This document shows, in pieces, positions 1 through 5,180 of a stretch of DNA of 5,268 bases (position 1 is the first letter of the stretch; every line of letters starts with the position of its first letter). This DNA comes from Phycisphaeraceae bacterium (GTDB lineage: Bacteria; Planctomycetota; Phycisphaerae; Phycisphaerales; Phycisphaeraceae). The DNA is taken from assembly GCA_016763955.1 (NCBI GenBank), contig JAESSU010000553.1, forward strand, positions 1-5,268, given 5' to 3'. The position numbers and the translations under genes are program-made. The notes beneath the pieces were generated by a model. It had not been told where the DNA came from and did not search any database. It was given only the letters and a program-made list of their open reading frames with translations.

Positions 1-480
1 CCCGGAAGCCCCGACCCCGAAAGTGTCCCCAGTGAAATTGAGGGTAATGGTGATAGAGATCATCTTGATCAAGTCAGCGGTGAACCCACTCTCATTCAAG
101 CCGCTGCATTTACAAAACGATGGCAATCTATCCAACAATCCTTACAGGGATTTGCAACACAAACGGGCAAACCCATCCTCATCACTGAACTAGGCTACCC
201 CTGCTTGCCTTGGGCACTTAAAGACCCGTGGAATTATGTCCATGATGCAGAGACACCTGTCACGCCCAACGTCCAAGCAATGGGATACCGGGCCTTCACG
301 GACAATTGGCAACACTTAATTAAACCCAACCGCCCCATCCCTACCAGTGGCTTTGCAGGTGTGATGTTCTACACATGGGACCCCTACAACGGCGGCCTCA
401 AAGACCCCGGCTACGGTGTCTGGGGAAAACCTGCCCAGACTATTGTGCGCAACTGGCTAACCCCCTTGCCAGCCGACTAA
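1..480 (+). CDS. Glycoside hydrolase, clan GH-A, GH113/GH5-like (3' part only)
   Basis: The reading frame is open from the first base to the TAA at 478-480, giving the last 159 residues of a protein whose start lies outside the window. Residues 57-65 read KPILITELG, followed by Tyr. This is the strand-7 motif of clan GH-A hydrolases, where the Glu (residue 63, codon 187-189) is the expected catalytic nucleophile. A following Pro-Trp pair, a Trp-rich stretch (GVMFYTWDP) and an ending of the form GKPAQTIVRNWL match the C-terminal part of GH113 mannanase-type barrels as I remember them; a GH5-like family is also possible. The first ~35 residues are acidic and polar and may be a loop. The acid/base Glu and any signal peptide are not visible. 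An inverted-repeat operator-like box starts 7 bases after the stop. The substrate cannot be fixed; a mannan or related hemicellulose is only a guess. I am confident of the hydrolase fold, less so of the family. Confidence 0.75.
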   Translation, partial: PGSPDPESVPSEIEGNGDRDHLDQVSGEPTLIQAAAFTKRWQSIQQSLQGFATQTGKPILITELGYPCLPWALKDPWNYVHDAETPVTPNVQAMGYRAFTDNWQHLIKPNRPIPTSGFAGVMFYTWDPYNGGLKDPGYGVWGKPAQTIVRNWLTPLPAD

Positions 481-487
481 TACGCAC

Positions 488-505
488 ATCTGTCATAATA
501 CAGAT
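488..505. promoter_or_regulatory. Palindromic operator-like box 1
   Basis: ATCTGTCATAATACAGAT has perfect 6-bp arms (ATCTGT and ACAGAT) around a 6-base centre. It matches the box at 573-590 at 15 of 18 positions. The box centres are 85 bp apart, about eight helical turns, which would put both on the same DNA face. The likely ligand is the GntR/LacI-type regulator encoded just downstream. The arm pattern AT-TGT/ACA-AT recalls the B. subtilis AraR operator from memory, though the centre here is two bases longer. The repeat is seen; the binding protein is inferred. Confidence 0.6.
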
Positions 506-558
506 TTCGCCAAAAATCATCCTAAAAGCCCATTTAAGCCAAAAAAATGCCATATTGA

Positions 559-586
559 TTAACTTTCCCCTAATCTGTCATAGAAT
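559..586 (+). promoter_or_regulatory. Candidate regulator promoter, possibly giving a leaderless mRNA
   Basis: TTAACT (559-564, 4 of 6 matches to TTGACA) and TAGAAT (581-586, 5 of 6 matches to TATAAT) are separated by 16 bp. A start point about six bases past the -10 element would fall at or next to the ATG at 592. That agrees with the lack of any Shine-Dalgarno sequence before this ATG. The -10 element lies inside operator box 2, so a bound protein would block it. The -35 match is weak, and this is a reading by eye. Confidence 0.35.
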
Positions 587-590
587 AGAT
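573..590. promoter_or_regulatory. Palindromic operator-like box 2, abutting the regulator start
   Basis: ATCTGTCATAGAATAGAT is the second copy of the box at 488-505, with 15 of 18 bases identical. Flanking bases extend its outer symmetry to TAATCT/AGATTA (571-576 and 587-592). It ends one base before the regulator ATG and covers the candidate -10 element, the position expected for autorepression. Confidence 0.6.
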
Positions 591-591
591 T

Positions 592-1713
592 ATGGCTCAC
601 AATCTATTATCCATTCAATCAGCCAGCGATGAGCCGCTCATCGAACAGATTCGCAACGATCTACGAACCAAGGTTCGCACAGGCGTTCTGGCTCCGGGAT
701 ACCGTCTGCCAAGCATGCGTAAACTCAGTAATGAACTGGGCGTAAGCTTGGGCATTGTCCAGCAGGCGATCAACACGCTCACCGCTGAGGGCATACTCGA
801 TTCTCAACCGCGACGAGGCGTATTTGTCATCGATCCGCAACTGCGCAAGCGTGATGTCGCCTTGATCCTGCCGAGTTTACAACTGCCAAGCATGTCCGCT
901 GCCATCCGAGGCATACGGGCCGGCCTGCGAAGTACAACTGACACGCCCTATCGCCTGATGATCCATGCAGCGGATACTGATTTCGACCAGCAGATGGACA
1001 TGCTTTTGCAATTGGATACGAGCTCTATCGCGGGTGCAATCATTTTGCCCCCGGGTTCAAGCCAGTATGTTAAATTCCTTGAAGCTTTCGCCAATCAAAA
1101 CATTCCCTGCATTCAAGCCTCCATCGCATTAGAGGGTTTGGACATGTGTGCCGTCGTCACTGACGGACTTGAAACTGGGCGAATGCTCTTTGAACATCTA
1201 CTTGAAGCAGGCCACCGACACATCGGCATCGTCGGCAATGATTCAGATACACAGACCATGCATGATATTCACAGCGGCGCTCAAATGGTCCTTGATGAAT
1301 ACGGCCTAGACCTTGCAAAACTACCCCGTGTCGATGCACGTGTAGACCATTTAAATCCCGATGAACCTTGGCTCAATGGCCAGATCGCTGCCACGCAATT
1401 ACTCAACGCCAACCCGCAGTTAACAGCTTGCGTGGGAACCGACAACAGTCTGACACTGGGCATCTACAAAGCAGCCAAAGCCCTGGGCCTAAAGCTACCC
1501 GACGAACTATCCATCATTGGCATGGGACCTGACCAACTCGCGTTTTCACTGACCGAGCCAACCCTCACGGTCGTCGATATGGGACTTGAAAATATCTGTC
1601 GCCACGCAGCAATCCGTCTGCGCCAACTCATCAACCCCAAAAGCAAAATCCCTCATGGTGTCTCACATATTATGCCCACCCTGCATGATAGACAGAGTGT
1701 CAAAAAAATATAA
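592..1713 (+). CDS. GntR-type transcriptional regulator with LacI-type sugar-binding domain (AraR-like architecture)
   Basis: This 373-residue cytoplasmic regulator has a GntR winged helix-turn-helix at residues ~15-80. Visible marks are PLIEQI, GYRLPSMRKLSNELGVS, the recognition-helix region IVQQAINTL and the wing RRGVFVI. A LacI/GalR-like periplasmic-binding-protein domain fills residues ~88-365. Its typical segments include VALILPS near the start, GRMLFEHLLEAGHRHIGIVG, GTDNSLTLGIYKAAKALGLK, LPDELSIIGMG and LTEPTLTVVDMG. B. subtilis AraR has the same fusion, so a sugar effector that relieves repression is likely, but the sugar is unknown. The start is the first ATG after in-frame stops; the nearest upstream stop is TAG at 586-588, and a later start would remove the DNA-binding domain. 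There is no Shine-Dalgarno sequence, so a leaderless transcript is plausible. Two operator-like boxes upstream suggest autoregulation. It lies between two hydrolase genes, which are its probable targets by context only. Confidence 0.92.
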   Translation: MAHNLLSIQSASDEPLIEQIRNDLRTKVRTGVLAPGYRLPSMRKLSNELGVSLGIVQQAINTLTAEGILDSQPRRGVFVIDPQLRKRDVALILPSLQLPSMSAAIRGIRAGLRSTTDTPYRLMIHAADTDFDQQMDMLLQLDTSSIAGAIILPPGSSQYVKFLEAFANQNIPCIQASIALEGLDMCAVVTDGLETGRMLFEHLLEAGHRHIGIVGNDSDTQTMHDIHSGAQMVLDEYGLDLAKLPRVDARVDHLNPDEPWLNGQIAATQLLNANPQLTACVGTDNSLTLGIYKAAKALGLKLPDELSIIGMGPDQLAFSLTEPTLTVVDMGLENICRHAAIRLRQLINPKSKIPHGVSHIMPTLHDRQSVKKI

Positions 1714-1732
1714 ACAACCAGACCTAGCCCTA

Positions 1733-1753
1733 TGTCATTGCTAACGAATGACA
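1733..1753. repeat. Inverted repeat between regulator and small ORF
   Basis: TGTCATT (1733-1739) and its exact complement AATGACA (1747-1753) flank a 7-base spacer. There is no T-tract afterwards, so it is not a standard terminator. The half-site TGTCAT also occurs inside both operator-like boxes upstream of the regulator, but here it is arranged as a true inverted pair with different spacing. It could be a further regulator site 32 bases before the small ORF, or a chance hairpin. Confidence 0.35.
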
Positions 1754-1784
1754 AGCCTTATCAAACTCAATAGGAGATGCCCAC

Positions 1785-1862
1785 ATGTCACGCCAAATGA
1801 TCACAGCCCCCCTCGTCAAAGACTCTGTCTCTGTCAATGCGATGAAAAACAAACGCCTGTGA
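1785..1862 (+). CDS. Small ORF of 25 codons, possibly the 5' part of a frameshifted ~46-codon gene
   Basis: An ATG at 1785 follows AGGAG (1772-1776) at an ideal 8-base spacing, the best ribosome-binding site in the window. The peptide begins MSRQMITAPLVKDSVSV, continues NAMKNKRL and stops at TGA 1860-1862. I do not recognise it, and it has no membrane segment or cysteine. After the stop, frame 1 carries protein-like sequence (ACEAAIKQSKRLNDLIYTH) up to TAA 1921-1923, which touches the AAGGA ribosome-binding site of the next gene, as in a tight operon. A one-base slip near the A-rich stretch at ~1845-1853 would join them into about 46 residues. It may be a decayed or misread small gene, a leader peptide before the hydrolase, or chance. 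The start signal is clear; the function is unknown. Confidence 0.4.
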   Translation: MSRQMITAPLVKDSVSVNAMKNKRL

Positions 1863-1880
1863 GGCCGCTATTAAGCAATC

Positions 1881-1900
1881 TAAACGATTAAACGATTTAA
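1881..1900. repeat. Tandem TAAACGAT repeat with LacI-family-like operator cores
   Basis: TAAACGAT occurs twice head to tail (1881-1888 and 1889-1896), followed by TTAA. Each unit yields AAACGATT, which fits the AANCGNTT core common in LacI/GalR-family operators. The second unit also forms TTAAA-CGA-TTTAA (1888-1900). It lies 38-57 bases upstream of the hydrolase ATG at 1938. The two cores are only 8 bp apart, so full sites would overlap. The repeat is visible; an operator role is speculative. Confidence 0.3.
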
Positions 1901-1921
1901 TTTACACGCATCAAAATAATT

Positions 1922-1926
1922 AAGGA
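1922..1926 (+). promoter_or_regulatory. Ribosome-binding site deciding the hydrolase start at 1938
   Basis: AAGGA precedes the ATG at 1938 by 11 bases. The only other ATG available for the catalytic reading frame, at 2146, has no Shine-Dalgarno sequence. Translation of the hydrolase therefore should begin at the signal-peptide ATG, which lies in a different frame from the catalytic domain. Confidence 0.6.
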
Positions 1927-1937
1927 TCACCAAACCA

Positions 1938-2168
1938 ATGCGTCACCCCTTCACGCCTATCGTCTTTATCAGCCTTTTGTCAGTTCTGCTGGGAACCTCT
2001 CTGTGTTGCGCACAAGATACAATGCCAGTGCAGATCACCATCGATTCTTCCCAAGCACTGCGTTCTGCTAACCGTACTAGCCAATGCCGGCTGCACCCAT
2101 GCTCAAGTCACACTGAGCCTCGGCCCCGCGTCACCTACCAATCCAATGATCGCAGGAGTGAACAATAA
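1938..2168 (+). CDS. 5' segment of the secreted hydrolase (signal peptide), out of frame with the catalytic part
   Basis: The ATG at 1938 opens MRHPFTP, a hydrophobic core IVFISLLSVLLGTSL and a likely signal peptidase I site after Cys-Cys-Ala (residue 25), so the product is exported. The mature start contains PVQITIDSSQALRSANR, a beta-strand-like lead-in commonly found before GH-A barrels. After about residue 46 the frame degenerates into Cys/Arg/His-rich sequence and stops at 2166-2168. Over the same bases frame 1 reads AQVTLSLGPASPTNP and runs on into the hydrolase domain at 2146. The best reading is one gene, 1938-3624, with one extra base (or two missing) at about 2065-2105. The span is 1687 bases, one more than a multiple of three. 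Confidence 0.7.
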   Translation: MRHPFTPIVFISLLSVLLGTSLCCAQDTMPVQITIDSSQALRSANRTSQCRLHPCSSHTEPRPRVTYQSNDRRSEQ

Positions 2169-3624
2169 CTTCATCCGAGGCAATTTGCCTTTCGACGATG
2201 CAGGTTTCCACGACATGCTCAAAGCCACAAACCTGACCACCCTTCGCTATCCCGGAGGCACGTCTGGCTCGCTTTTTGATTGGGAAACAAACCAATTCGT
2301 CCCCAATGACATCCTTTTATCTTATGGCCCTAAGAGTTGGCACAGACGACATCTGGAAATGAAAAAGAGGATCGCTCAAGCGCCCCCTAATACCTTCAGT
2401 GCAAACAACTTTGCAGCCATGTGCAAAACGCTGGATATCGAGCCGGTCTGGATTCCTAATCCCGTGACCGTGACACCTCAGAGCAATATCAAATTTTTTG
2501 AACATCTCAAAGCCAATAACATTCCTTGCAATTTTGTTGAGATGGGCAATGAATGTGGCGGCCATGCCTTCCGTAGAATCTTCCCCAAAGGCTCAGATTA
2601 TGCCAATGCCATCCGACCCGTGATGAAGAGAATTAAAGAGATTTCCCCTCAAGCTAAAATTGCAGTCGTCGCCAATGGACACCGTATCGCACAGATGAAA
2701 AAATCAGAAGAAGAGCAAGAGTCCGGCAGCGCCAATGCCCGCGGTGAGACCTGGAATGACATGCTCATGGCGGACCGTCAGTACTTTGATGCCATTGTCC
2801 TGCACAGCTATGGCGTGAGTCCCACGCAGCTGCGAAAGTATCAACCCAACCAATGGCAAAGTCTTATTCTCGCATTCCCGGGCGCGTATATGGATGCTGC
2901 TGCAGATCGTTCACGCAGACTATATCATGCAACCCCTATCTGGCTCTCCGAGTACAACGCAGCCTTCCATCATCTAATGGAAGCACGTGTCCGTCAGCAT
3001 GACGCAGCGGAAGATTACTTTGGCAAGGTTTCCGACTCACCGATGCATGGCCTAATGATCGCGTCCTACATGATTGGCGCAATCAATGATCCGCAGATAT
3101 GGCCAATCATCAACTATCACAGTCTTACAGGGCCCAAAGGATTCAGACTCGTCAGACGAAATGAAGGCGATTGGCGCATGGGACCCAAAATCCAAATATT
3201 CAGCTATCTCGCCCAGCTGATCCGCGAATCACAAACCATGTATCCAGTCAATATCCAAAACGCCGATTCACTGAACTTCACCTGCTTTAACAACGACAAA
3301 CCCATCTCAACACTAGCAGCTGCGGCACTAGAAAACGATCAGCAACGCCACTGGCTAATTATGAACCGTAGCAACCAAACACAGACCGTCCGCATCCCTT
3401 GGCAACAGTCAGACAAGGCGACCATCCGTACCATCGCCGGAACACTAGCACCAAAAGACCCACAAACGATGTGGACACTTATGACGACCATCGACACAAC
3501 CCAGACCCCGTGGGACAAACCCCTGACTCTTAAACCGGTCACCGCACAGCGGAACAATAAACAGCCCCATCACAGCCTGTCTCTTGAGCCACATAGCCTC
3601 ACAGTCGTAAGCATGCCCCGGTAA
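2146..3624 (+). CDS. Clan GH-A glycoside hydrolase (GH51/GH39-like), catalytic part of the frameshifted gene
   Basis: This frame gives 492 residues from the first available ATG, but coding-like sequence begins earlier, at about 2101. The early barrel motif is LRYPGGTSGSLFDWE. The strand-4 motif FVEMGNEC carries the Asn-Glu pair, with the expected acid/base Glu at 2551-2553 (residue 136 of this frame). The strand-7 motif IWLSEYN carries the expected nucleophile Glu at 2950-2952 (residue 269). Their 133-residue spacing suits clan GH-A. The region from ~390 onwards, with HWLIMNRSNQTQTVRIPW and an ending SLEPHSLTVVSMP, looks like the beta-sandwich domain that follows arabinofuranosidase-type and related barrels. 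The substrate is unknown; alpha-L-arabinofuranosidase-like activity is one possibility. The intact catalytic domain shows that any frame disruption is recent, tolerated, or a sequence error. With the signal peptide at 1938 the enzyme would be exported. Just after the stop lies a possible copy of the hairpin repeat seen at 5181-5263. Confidence 0.85.
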   Translation: MIAGVNNNFIRGNLPFDDAGFHDMLKATNLTTLRYPGGTSGSLFDWETNQFVPNDILLSYGPKSWHRRHLEMKKRIAQAPPNTFSANNFAAMCKTLDIEPVWIPNPVTVTPQSNIKFFEHLKANNIPCNFVEMGNECGGHAFRRIFPKGSDYANAIRPVMKRIKEISPQAKIAVVANGHRIAQMKKSEEEQESGSANARGETWNDMLMADRQYFDAIVLHSYGVSPTQLRKYQPNQWQSLILAFPGAYMDAAADRSRRLYHATPIWLSEYNAAFHHLMEARVRQHDAAEDYFGKVSDSPMHGLMIASYMIGAINDPQIWPIINYHSLTGPKGFRLVRRNEGDWRMGPKIQIFSYLAQLIRESQTMYPVNIQNADSLNFTCFNNDKPISTLAAAALENDQQRHWLIMNRSNQTQTVRIPWQQSDKATIRTIAGTLAPKDPQTMWTLMTTIDTTQTPWDKPLTLKPVTAQRNNKQPHHSLSLEPHSLTVVSMPR

Positions 3625-3626
3625 GG

Positions 3627-3643
3627 TTGACCGTCACTTCCAA
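3627..3643 (-). repeat. Possible degenerate copy of the terminal hairpin repeat
   Basis: TTGAC, one C, then GTCACTTCCAA matches the minus-strand reading of 5232-5250 (TTGAC, TGC, GTCACTTCCAA) except for a two-base gap in the loop. It lies two bases after the hydrolase stop codon. The 11-base part alone could arise by chance in a window this size; the aligned TTGAC makes it more suggestive. The conserved outer arms are not clearly present. Confidence 0.25.
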
Positions 3644-3649
3644 TCTTCT

Positions 3650-3783
3650 TAGAGCATTTCTATTTCAACTGTCGCATCCCGCGCAGACAAGTATGTCTGG
3701 GGCTATTGAAAATTCAAACAATAGCCGCGAGTTTATTCCGGGGACAGCTCGCGCGCCGCTACGCTTAGATTTGGGATGCTCTA
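3650..3783. other. Nested hairpin region: structured RNA or MITE-like element
   Basis: TAGAGCAT (3650-3657) and ATGCTCTA (3776-3783) form a perfect 8-bp closing stem, which two G-U pairs and one C-G pair extend to 11. Inside lie three adjacent hairpins. CAGACA/TGTCTG (3684-3699) has a 4-base loop. GGCTATTG/CAATAGCC (3701-3726) has a 10-base loop. CGCGAG/CTCGCG (3726-3753) has a 16-base loop and shares one base with the previous hairpin. No convincing protein is encoded. It ends 128 bases before the kinase ATG. It may be a leader structure for the kinase, a small RNA, or a small palindromic mobile or dispersed repeat; the ends can be read as inverted repeats flanked by TA. I do not recognise a known riboswitch or ribozyme family. 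Confidence 0.5.
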
Positions 3784-3833
3784 TACAGCTATTTCAAAGC
3801 AATCCAAGATCGTATCCTTGCCCTTTTGGATGG

Positions 3834-3864
3834 CGATTGGCATTTCCACAAACGATTGGAATTT
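3834..3864. repeat. Imperfect 12-bp direct repeat, 19-bp period, in the kinase leader
   Basis: CGATTGGCATTT (3834-3845) and CGATTGGAATTT (3853-3864) match at 11 of 12 positions with a 19-bp period, slightly under two helical turns. They lie 48-78 bases before the kinase ATG and could be paired activator sites near its promoter. No clear -35/-10 pair is visible nearby; TATACG at 3872-3877 is a weak -10 candidate. Confidence 0.35.
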
Positions 3865-3911
3865 GCTAAACTATACGACTCCCTTCACCGGAAAACAAAG
3901 GATTTATTCAT

Positions 3912-5060
3912 ATGCAACGTTCTGAAATCGCACAGGCTGCTTCGGCGGGTCTCAAAGTATTTAGCAAAACCATCAAGTCCATCAAAACCACCATCGGCTT
4001 TGACGGTTTTGTCGATTCCATCATTGATGTCGTTAAAACCCGTGAGGATGCAGACCACTATCAGCCTGTCTCCACCATCTCAGAATACGGCCAACGTATC
4101 GTCGCAGCGGCGGGCAAATCAGCCAATATCGAACTGGTCACCAAGCTCCGCAAACTCGGCGGTAACGGCCCGATCATGGCCAATGCCATGGCATCCTTCG
4201 GACTCCCTATAACCTACATCGGCAACCTGGGCTATCCCAACATCGACGAAGTCTTCGAAGACTTTGCCAAGATCGCAACCGTGCACTCCATCGCAGACCC
4301 CGGCTACACCGATGCTCTGGAATTTGAAGATGGCAAGCTGCTCATGGGCAAGTACACCTCAACCAAAGAAATCAACAAAGACACAATCGCCAAAATCATT
4401 GGACTCGACAAGTTCAAACAAATCACCAAAGACTCTCGGTTCCTAGGCATGGTCAACTGGACAATGCTCCCAAACCTTAACAGCATCTGGGACCTGCTCA
4501 TTAGCGACATCCTCCCAGCCATCGGGTCGGATGTGAATGGCAAAAAACGAATGATCTTCATCGACCTAGCAGACCCTGCGAAGCGAACCCGTCAAGACAT
4601 CGCAGATGCCCTTGGCCGTCTCACCCAGATGAGTCCGTTTGCTGATGTGGTGCTAGGTCTAAACCTTGCAGAATCCACGCAAGTTGCTCAGGTCCTTAAT
4701 ATCACCGTGCAAGATGATGCTGAATCAGAGATTGAATTCACCGCTCAACGCATTCGTGAAAAGCTCAACCTCAAAGCCGTCGTCATCCACCCCCGTCGCT
4801 GCGCAGCTGCGGCAGTACTCACTAAAGATGGCGTCACACAAGCCCGCTTCCAAGGCCCATTTGTCCAAAAGCCCAAGCTCTCAACCGGTGCTGGAGACAA
4901 CTTCAATGCAGGCTTTTGCCTAGGCTTACTCGCAGACTTACCCGTCGCTCAAGCCCTATGCGTTGGCACCGCATCGAGTGGTTTTTATGTCCGCAATGCC
5001 GGCAGCGCAACCCTGGACCAACTCATCGACTTCTGCGCAGATCTGCCCCCCGCAGAATAA
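3912..5060 (+). CDS. PfkB-family (ribokinase-like) carbohydrate kinase
   Basis: The 382-residue cytoplasmic protein has the PfkB fold signatures. An N-terminal GFDGFVDS lies at residues 29-36. A glycine-rich segment beginning GGNGPIMANAMASFG (residues 83-97) ends in TYIGNLG, like PfkB signature 1. The C-terminal STGAGDNFNAGF (from residue 324) is PfkB signature 2, with the catalytic-base Asp at residue 329 (codon 4896-4898) and the GAGD anion hole. FIDLADPAKR and DVVLGLNLAES fit the central strands before the ATP site. Family members transfer phosphate from ATP to a sugar or nucleoside; the substrate here cannot be told. It is longer than ribokinase (~310 residues), with extra sequence at ~110-200. 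The ATG at 3912 follows AAAGGA (3897-3902) at 9 bases, which supports this start. A 287-base leader with hairpins separates it from the hydrolase, and a strong terminator follows 31 bases after the stop, so it is probably its own unit. Confidence 0.9.
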   Translation: MQRSEIAQAASAGLKVFSKTIKSIKTTIGFDGFVDSIIDVVKTREDADHYQPVSTISEYGQRIVAAAGKSANIELVTKLRKLGGNGPIMANAMASFGLPITYIGNLGYPNIDEVFEDFAKIATVHSIADPGYTDALEFEDGKLLMGKYTSTKEINKDTIAKIIGLDKFKQITKDSRFLGMVNWTMLPNLNSIWDLLISDILPAIGSDVNGKKRMIFIDLADPAKRTRQDIADALGRLTQMSPFADVVLGLNLAESTQVAQVLNITVQDDAESEIEFTAQRIREKLNLKAVVIHPRRCAAAAVLTKDGVTQARFQGPFVQKPKLSTGAGDNFNAGFCLGLLADLPVAQALCVGTASSGFYVRNAGSATLDQLIDFCADLPPAE

Positions 5061-5091
5061 TCGCAGCATCACAACACATATAAAAATAAAT

Positions 5092-5129
5092 AAAAAAACG
5101 CAGGTGTCATCACGACATCTGCGTTTTTT
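5092..5129 (+). terminator. Strong intrinsic terminator after the kinase gene, probably bidirectional
   Basis: The stem pairs 5099-5108 with 5114-5123: CGCAG/CTGCG, one G-U pair, then TGTC/GACA around the loop ATCAC. Seven A residues precede it and six T residues follow it. The A and T tracts give a T-tract on either strand, so it can stop transcription from both directions. Confidence 0.92.
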
Positions 5130-5180
5130 ATTTGTGCTTAGAGAATTTTCCCAAAATTACGTTCCGTTTTAATTTATCCA

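Noticed and set aside
205..480. A separate gene starting at the TTG at 205
   Set aside because: The same frame is open back to base 1 and contains the TELGY catalytic motif just upstream, so this is the tail of a longer gene.
375..632. ORF overlapping the end of the hydrolase and the start of the regulator
   Set aside because: It runs across the operator region and two real genes, has no ribosome-binding site and no recognisable protein character.
1157..1646. Three minus-strand ORFs inside the regulator gene
   Set aside because: They are about 60 residues each, Arg/Ser-rich, without start signals, and lie opposite conserved sensor-domain coding sequence.
1733..1753. Terminator after the regulator
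   Set aside because: The 7-bp hairpin is not followed by a T-tract, so it was listed only as an inverted repeat.
1998..2012. Lipoprotein signal (Cys-Cys near the end of the signal peptide)
   Set aside because: The residues before each Cys do not fit the usual lipobox; a signal peptidase I site after Cys-Cys-Ala fits better.
3627..3869. 80-codon ORF between hydrolase and kinase
   Set aside because: It uses a TTG start with no proper ribosome-binding site, and its sequence passes through the hairpins with no protein-family character.
3826..4212. 128-codon ORF overlapping the kinase start
   Set aside because: It is Ser/Pro-rich shadow sequence of the kinase reading frame, which has clear PfkB motifs and its own ribosome-binding site.
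5144..5158. AATTTT-CCC-AAAATT inverted repeat
   Set aside because: It is six A/T-only pairs in an A/T-rich spacer, expected by chance.
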